A stretch of DNA of 10,000 nucleotides. Origin: a bacterium. GTDB lineage: Bacteria; AUK180; JAQVHJ01. The translations under genes and the position numbers were made by a program. Below are positions 5,865 through 10,000 of the stretch, in pieces. How positions within the stretch are numbered: position 1 is the first letter of the stretch; each line of letters opens with the position of its first letter. The notes beneath the pieces are model-generated. The model had not been told where the DNA came from. It saw only the letters and a list, made by a program, of their open reading frames with translations, and did no database searches. The DNA is taken from contig JAQVHJ010000048.1 in NCBI GenBank assembly GCA_028696285.1, positions 1-10,000 on the forward strand. Reading direction: 5' to 3'.

Positions 5865-8800
5865 ATGAAGAAACTCTTTATCCTTTCCATTTTAATCTTG
5901 ACATGTCTGTTTTTACAGCAGGTAGATGGAGCGAAGATCCTTTTTGACTACACGAAGGATGAGCGCGCGGGTAATGCTGACTGGGTTATTGACACTAATT
6001 ACCCTATACCATATCCTACAAATCCCACAGCAGAAGATGACTGGGCGGGTGCAATCTCTGCCTGGGGTTATGCTATGTATCTGCAGGGGCACACATGCCA
6101 TACATTGACAACGACTTACGGAATTACATACGGAAACGGTTCAAATCCATACGACTTATCAAATTATGATGTTTTTGTCGTATGTGAGCCTCAGAATCAG
6201 TTCACCTCCGGTGAAAAGACAGCTATTTTAAATTTTGTCAATGCAGGTGGGGGCTTATTCATGGTTGCGGATCATTACGGTTCGGACAGAAATGGCAGCG
6301 GTTGGGATTCAGTTGAGATTTGGAATGATCTGGGGAGTGAGACATATTTTGGCCTTCATTTTCAAGGCAGCGGTGAATCATATAATAATATTACCTATAC
6401 ATCAACCAGGGTTTCGACGGATGCGGGAGATCCTATTACCCGCGGCCCGAATGGGGATGTCAATAGTTTTGCATTTCATGGCGGGACTACAGTTACATTA
6501 AATACCGGAAATAACTCGACAGCGACCGGTCATATTTGGTATGATTCAAGTCATAATTATGTAATGTTTGCAACAGCAGAGTATGGTTCAGGGAAGGTCT
6601 GCGCAGTAGGTGATTCTTCTCCGGCCGATGACGGAACCGGTTATTCCGGGGATGAGTTATATGACGGGTGGAATGAAGCCAATGATGATACAGCATTTAT
6701 TAACGGTATGTCCTGGTTACTGGAAGGAAGCTGCGACACAGGTGATGCAACTGCCCCGGATTGGACTGTTTCCGGAGATGCAAATGTAATGGCAAATCCC
6801 GGGAATACAGTTGTTGCCCTTGATTGGGATGATGCGACAGATGCGCAGAATCCGAGCGTTACATATTCGGTTTACAGAAGTTTGACACAGGGATTTACTC
6901 CCGGAACTACAAATCGTATTACACAAGGATTAACCAGTTCACAATATACGGATACAGGACTGACAAACGGGACAACATATTACTACCGTGTTTCTGCAGA
7001 GAACTGTGTTCCCCTGACAAGGTATAATAACCTTGCTGATGAAGTCAGTGCAGTCCCCACAGCCGGAGGAGGCGGTCCCTGCGCATTGACACTTATTATT
7101 TCTGAATATATTGAAGGCGGCGGGAATAATAAAGTAATTGAGATTTATAATGGGACCGGTTCTTCTGTTACTTTAACTGGTTATGCTGTACGTGTTTATG
7201 CAAATGGATCATCAACCCCAACCTCAATAACGTTAACCGGAGGTCCTTTAGCAGATGGAGATGTTTATATTTTAGCAAACTCCGGTGCAAGTCCTGAGAT
7301 TTTAGCCTTAGCAGACCAAACCTCAGGTTCCTTAACTCATAATGGAGATGATGCAATCGCATTATTTGACGGTACTAACAATATTGATATAATAGGTCAG
7401 ATTGGAACAGATCCAGGCTCTTATTGGGGAACAGAACCAATAACAACTGTTAACCATACATTGGTACGAAAGAGTTCAATTACTGCCGGTGATTCAAACG
7501 GAGCAGACGCATTTGATCCTGCAACTGAATGGGATGCTTATGCTCAAGATACAATTTCATATTTGAATTCTCATACAATGGATTGTGGAAGCGGGGGTTG
7601 TGATACAGGTGATGCAACTGCGCCTGTTTTCCAGGGCGGCAGTTCGTCCATCTCTGTAGCGGACCTTGAGAATGGCGGTGGCTTGAACATTTCCTGGGCT
7701 CAGGCAGATGACCTCCAGAACCCGGATAGTGTTATGTATGCACTTTACAGGACAACCACTCCAAACTTTACTCCCGGCTCCGGGAATTTAATTGTAACCA
7801 GTTTAACAGCATTATCTTATAATGATTCCGGTTTAACTGTTGGAACAACTTATTATTATACTGTCCAGGCGTATAACTGCGCGGGGCTTCAAACAACAAA
7901 CACAGATGAAGAGCATGCAATTCCTACAGATCCCGCACAGGCTCCTACCTTAAACAGCCCCATTACCGGAGATACTGAAGTTTCCTTATCCTGGAGTTCA
8001 GTTTCCGGTTCAGATGAATACAGGATTTATTATTCAACATTTGATGAAGGACCATACACATTAATTACTTCAACAACAGCAACTTCTTATACACATACAG
8101 GTTTAACAAATGGTGTTACATATTATTATGTTGTTCAGAATTATGATACAGCAAAACTTCCTCCGTTAAGCAGCAATTCAAACCAGGTATATGCAGTTCC
8201 CACAGGCGGCGGGAGCGGGAGCGGCTGCGCGACCGACCTGATTATTTCTGAATATATTGAATCAGGAAGTGAGAAATATATCGAAATTTATAATGGTACA
8301 GGTGCTTCTGTTGATTTGAGTAACTATCAGATTATTTTATATGCGAATGGTTCCGGAACACCTACTACAACAAATACACTTTCAGGCAGCTTGCCAAATG
8401 ATTCGGTTGTAGTTTATAAGAATTCAAGTTCTTCACAATATCCTTCAGGGATTTCAATGTCCGCTGTGAATTTCAACGGGGACGATGCGTTTGCCTTATA
8501 TAAAATTTCCACTTCAACTTATGTTGATGTGATAGGACAGATTGGATTTGATCCCGGAACTCATTGGGGGACATCACCGACAATGACAGAAGATGCAACA
8601 TTGGTTAGAAAAAGTACTGTTATTGCCGGAGATTCCAATGGCAGCGATGCATTTGATCCTGCAACTGAATGGGATGGAACTGCTCCTGTCGTTTATACTA
8701 ATTTAGGTTCACATACAATGACATGCGCCGGCTGTGATACAGGTGATGTAACAGCCCCTGACTGGGCAGTCTCAGGTGATGCGAATCTTATCGTAACCAA

Positions 8801-10000
8801 TCCCGGAACAGACGGGGATTTAAATCTTAATTGGGATGATGCATCCGATACAGAGAATCCGGGTACCGTTAAATATGCAGTATATCGTGATACTTCCACA
8901 GGATTTGTTCCCGGGGTAAGCAATCGAATTGCGACAGCTCTTACTACAAGCGCATATTCCGATTCAGGATTAACAAACGGAACACCGTATTATTACCGGA
9001 TTGAAACCTATAACTGCAATGCGAATACAAGGTACAATACAGATGAAGGCTCAGGAACACCAACTGCCCCGGCATCATTAACTATTTATGATGTTCAGTA
9101 TACAACTACAGTGGGTGCGGGGTGTTATGATTCACCTGAGAATACAAATTTAGTTACAGTAACAGGTATTGTTACTGCGCAGAAGACATCTAATTCTTAT
9201 GTAATAGCTGAATCATCCGGGCCATGGCACGGAGTTTATATCTGGAATTCTACGAATAATCCTTCATTGGGTGATGAGATCACAATTACCGGTACTGTTT
9301 CTGAGTATAACGGTTTGACTGAGATCACTTCCTTAACAGGATATACCGTAAACTCAACAGGAAATACAGTTCCCGGCCCGTACCCGACAACCGTTGAAAC
9401 TATCGGCGGGAGCGGAGAATGGGGCGCAGCATGTAATGTTACGACTGAATCTTATGAAGGGGTTCTGGTTACTTTATATGACGTTGAAGTAAGTTCACCC
9501 ACGAGCGCGTTTGGATACTGGCGTATTAAGGATCAGGGGGGTACTTTACATTTAGGAGTGGATGATACATTCTACGCTGCAACCGTAACAAATGGCCAGC
9601 AGATAGACCAGATCACGGGTGTTATTCTTTATGCTTTCGGGTACTACAGGTTGAATCCGAGAAATGCAGGTGATATCGTTTTTGCATCATGCAATACTTC
9701 TGATGTAACTGCCCCTGATTGGGCAGTTTCAGGTGATGCAAATTTAGTTGTTACCGATCCCCAGACCGGCGGAGCGTTGGAACTTAACTGGGATGATGCA
9801 ACCGATGCCGAAAATCCGGGTACAGTTGAATATGCTGTTTATAGAGCAACAACAACCGGATTTACACCGGCCGCAGGTAATAGAATTGCTACAGGTCTTA
9901 CTACAAGTACATATTCCGATTCCGGTCTTACAAACGGGATTACATATTTCTACAGAATTGAAACGTATAACTGTAATGCCAATACGCGATTGAATTCTGA
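5865..10000 (+). CDS. Large secreted modular protein (GATase-like, Fn3, LTD, OB-like), 3' end outside
   Basis: The frame is open from ATG 5865 to the window edge (1378 complete codons). Residues 1-23 form a signal peptide with probable cleavage near VDGA|K. Residues 24-287 form a GATase1-like/DUF4350-like alpha/beta domain: ILFDYTKDERAGNADWVID, YDVFVVCEP, and FVNAGGGLFMVADH with Asp136-His137. No G-x-C-x-G nucleophile elbow is seen, so it is not an ordinary amidotransferase. Then follow Fn3 (290-400), lamin-tail domain (406-574), Fn3 (579-688), Fn3 (690-782), lamin-tail domain (788-954), Fn3 (957-1067), an OB-fold-like domain (1073-1274) and an unfinished Fn3 (1276 on). Gly/Ser-rich linkers separate some modules. 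LTD plus OB-like modules are known in secreted nucleases and surface proteins, but no nuclease domain is visible here. Adhesion, matrix binding or an enzyme domain beyond the edge are all possible. It is transcribed from its own promoter. To the eye it uses more GC-rich codons than the genes to its left. Confidence 0.85.
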   Translation, partial: MKKLFILSILILTCLFLQQVDGAKILFDYTKDERAGNADWVIDTNYPIPYPTNPTAEDDWAGAISAWGYAMYLQGHTCHTLTTTYGITYGNGSNPYDLSNYDVFVVCEPQNQFTSGEKTAILNFVNAGGGLFMVADHYGSDRNGSGWDSVEIWNDLGSETYFGLHFQGSGESYNNITYTSTRVSTDAGDPITRGPNGDVNSFAFHGGTTVTLNTGNNSTATGHIWYDSSHNYVMFATAEYGSGKVCAVGDSSPADDGTGYSGDELYDGWNEANDDTAFINGMSWLLEGSCDTGDATAPDWTVSGDANVMANPGNTVVALDWDDATDAQNPSVTYSVYRSLTQGFTPGTTNRITQGLTSSQYTDTGLTNGTTYYYRVSAENCVPLTRYNNLADEVSAVPTAGGGGPCALTLIISEYIEGGGNNKVIEIYNGTGSSVTLTGYAVRVYANGSSTPTSITLTGGPLADGDVYILANSGASPEILALADQTSGSLTHNGDDAIALFDGTNNIDIIGQIGTDPGSYWGTEPITTVNHTLVRKSSITAGDSNGADAFDPATEWDAYAQDTISYLNSHTMDCGSGGCDTGDATAPVFQGGSSSISVADLENGGGLNISWAQADDLQNPDSVMYALYRTTTPNFTPGSGNLIVTSLTALSYNDSGLTVGTTYYYTVQAYNCAGLQTTNTDEEHAIPTDPAQAPTLNSPITGDTEVSLSWSSVSGSDEYRIYYSTFDEGPYTLITSTTATSYTHTGLTNGVTYYYVVQNYDTAKLPPLSSNSNQVYAVPTGGGSGSGCATDLIISEYIESGSEKYIEIYNGTGASVDLSNYQIILYANGSGTPTTTNTLSGSLPNDSVVVYKNSSSSQYPSGISMSAVNFNGDDAFALYKISTSTYVDVIGQIGFDPGTHWGTSPTMTEDATLVRKSTVIAGDSNGSDAFDPATEWDGTAPVVYTNLGSHTMTCAGCDTGDVTAPDWAVSGDANLIVTNPGTDGDLNLNWDDASDTENPGTVKYAVYRDTSTGFVPGVSNRIATALTTSAYSDSGLTNGTPYYYRIETYNCNANTRYNTDEGSGTPTAPASLTIYDVQYTTTVGAGCYDSPENTNLVTVTGIVTAQKTSNSYVIAESSGPWHGVYIWNSTNNPSLGDEITITGTVSEYNGLTEITSLTGYTVNSTGNTVPGPYPTTVETIGGSGEWGAACNVTTESYEGVLVTLYDVEVSSPTSAFGYWRIKDQGGTLHLGVDDTFYAATVTNGQQIDQITGVILYAFGYYRLNPRNAGDIVFASCNTSDVTAPDWAVSGDANLVVTDPQTGGALELNWDDATDAENPGTVEYAVYRATTTGFTPAAGNRIATGLTTSTYSDSGLTNGITYFYRIETYNCNANTRLNS
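6732..7064 (+). repeat. Fn3 module 1
   Basis: Begins CDTGDATAPDW and carries the Fn3 signatures LDWDDATDAQNP, YSVYRS and TGLTNGTTYYYRV. The bounding cysteines are Cys290 and Cys381. It is closely related to modules 4 and 5. Confidence 0.8.
7080..7586 (+). repeat. Lamin-tail (LTD) module 1
   Basis: Starts with C-x4-IISEYIEGG and NKVIEIYNGTG, the typical LTD opening, and ends with VRKSSITAGDSNG, DAFDPATEWD and SHTMDC. It is bounded by Cys406 and Cys574. At DNA level it shares a 28-bp exact match (7509-7536 with 8649-8676) and a 21-bp exact match (7095-7115 with 8241-8261) with LTD module 2. Confidence 0.8.
7599..8204 (+). repeat. Fn3 modules 2 and 3
   Basis: Module 2 begins CDTGDATAPVFQGG and keeps the cysteine pair Cys579/Cys672. 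Module 3 (from about 7932) is a canonical Fn3 with VSLSWSSVSGSDEYRIYYS and TGLTNGVTYYYVV. It lacks both cysteines, having Asp where the second would be. Both have drifted further from modules 1, 4 and 5. Confidence 0.75.
8226..8726 (+). repeat. Lamin-tail (LTD) module 2
   Basis: Starts C-x4-IISEYIESG with KYIEIYNGTG and ends VRKSTVIAGDSNG, DAFDPATEWD and SHTMTC. It is bounded by Cys788 and Cys954 and preceded by a GGGSGSG linker. It is an in-frame paralogue of LTD module 1. Confidence 0.8.
8733..9065 (+). repeat. Fn3 module 4
   Basis: Begins CDTGDVTAPDWAVSGDAN, with NWDDASDTENPGTV and YYYRIETYNCNANTR, and has Cys957/Cys1051. It is about three-quarters identical to module 5 by eye, and many of the DNA differences are silent. 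Confidence 0.8.
9084..9689 (+). repeat. OB-fold-like module
   Basis: Residues 1074-1275 read as an OB-fold of the kind attached to YhcR/ExeM-like extracellular nucleases: VTVTGIVTAQ, VIAESSGPWHGVYIW, LGDEITITGTVSEYNGLTEI, then YEGVLVTLYDVEV and a closing 'YRLNPRNAGDIV'. Cys1087 and Cys1190 are its only cysteines. It is typed as a repeat for lack of a domain type; only one copy is visible. Confidence 0.6.
9690..10000 (+). repeat. Fn3 module 5, cut by the window edge
   Basis: Begins CNTSDVTAPDWAVSGDAN and reaches YFYRIETYNCNANTR, with Cys1276/Cys1370. The last complete codon is Ser at 9996, and the frame remains open. Confidence 0.8.

Noticed and set aside
5898..5908. Lipoprotein signal in the large secreted protein (LILTC)
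   Set aside because: Thr directly before Cys14 does not fit a lipobox, and a normal cleavage site follows at about residue 23.
5913..7362. Several 60-90 codon open frames on both strands within the large secreted-protein gene
   Set aside because: They are repetitive-sequence shadows inside a continuous frame with recognisable domains.
6732..10000. CRISPR or short tandem DNA repeat array
   Set aside because: The repetition is domain-length, in frame and diverged at silent sites, so it is protein modularity.

Overview
The window is AT-rich bacterial DNA, and every gene in it is concerned with the cell surface or secretion. A lipoprotein signal with an LTSC lipobox, secreted glycosidase-like and Fn3/lamin-tail proteins, and sigma70-type promoters suggest a Gram-negative-type, probably uncultured, anaerobe or environmental bacterium of the kind found in the FCB group and allied candidate phyla. 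This placement rests on protein style only and is low confidence. The standard code with TAA stops fits all genes. No tRNA, rRNA, CRISPR array, phage gene or transposase gene is visible.

Layout. (1) 33-1202 (+) is a GT-B glycosyltransferase of the TuaH-like/GT4-like kind. It converges on (2) 1194-2342 (-), a membrane-anchored SGNH/GDSL hydrolase, and the two overlap tail to tail by 9 bp. (3) 2343-2517 is a compact divergent control region. It holds one promoter for the SGNH gene, whose predicted start falls on the A of the ATG (a leaderless transcript), and one for the next pair, with an imperfect dyad between them. (4) 2518-3540 (GTG start) encodes a secreted five-bladed beta-propeller glycosidase-like protein. 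It is followed after 42 bp by (5) 3583-5361, a lipoprotein of the serine beta-lactamase-like/penicillin-binding family. These two probably form an operon. (6) 5362-5864 is a 503-bp gap. It starts with a ~191-bp element bounded by 16-nt imperfect inverted repeats around GGGACGGTCC. It continues with a strong-looking promoter (TTGACT-17-TATACT) and a ~263-nt untranslated leader with two hairpins, the second followed by a T-rich tract. (7) From 5865 to beyond the right edge runs one large secreted multidomain protein of at least 1378 residues. It has a signal peptide, a GATase-like N-terminal domain, and then Fn3, LTD, Fn3, Fn3, LTD, Fn3, OB-like and Fn3 modules.

How the genes may work together (inference): the glycosyltransferase and SGNH hydrolase look like parts of a surface-polysaccharide locus whose left portion lies outside the window. 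The propeller protein and the lipoprotein serine hydrolase act outside the cytoplasm on glycans or peptides/esters. The large modular protein is a secreted or surface-displayed product under its own regulated transcription unit. The most unusual features are regulatory: the leaderless promoter, the divergent-region dyad, and the inverted-repeat element followed by the long structured leader.
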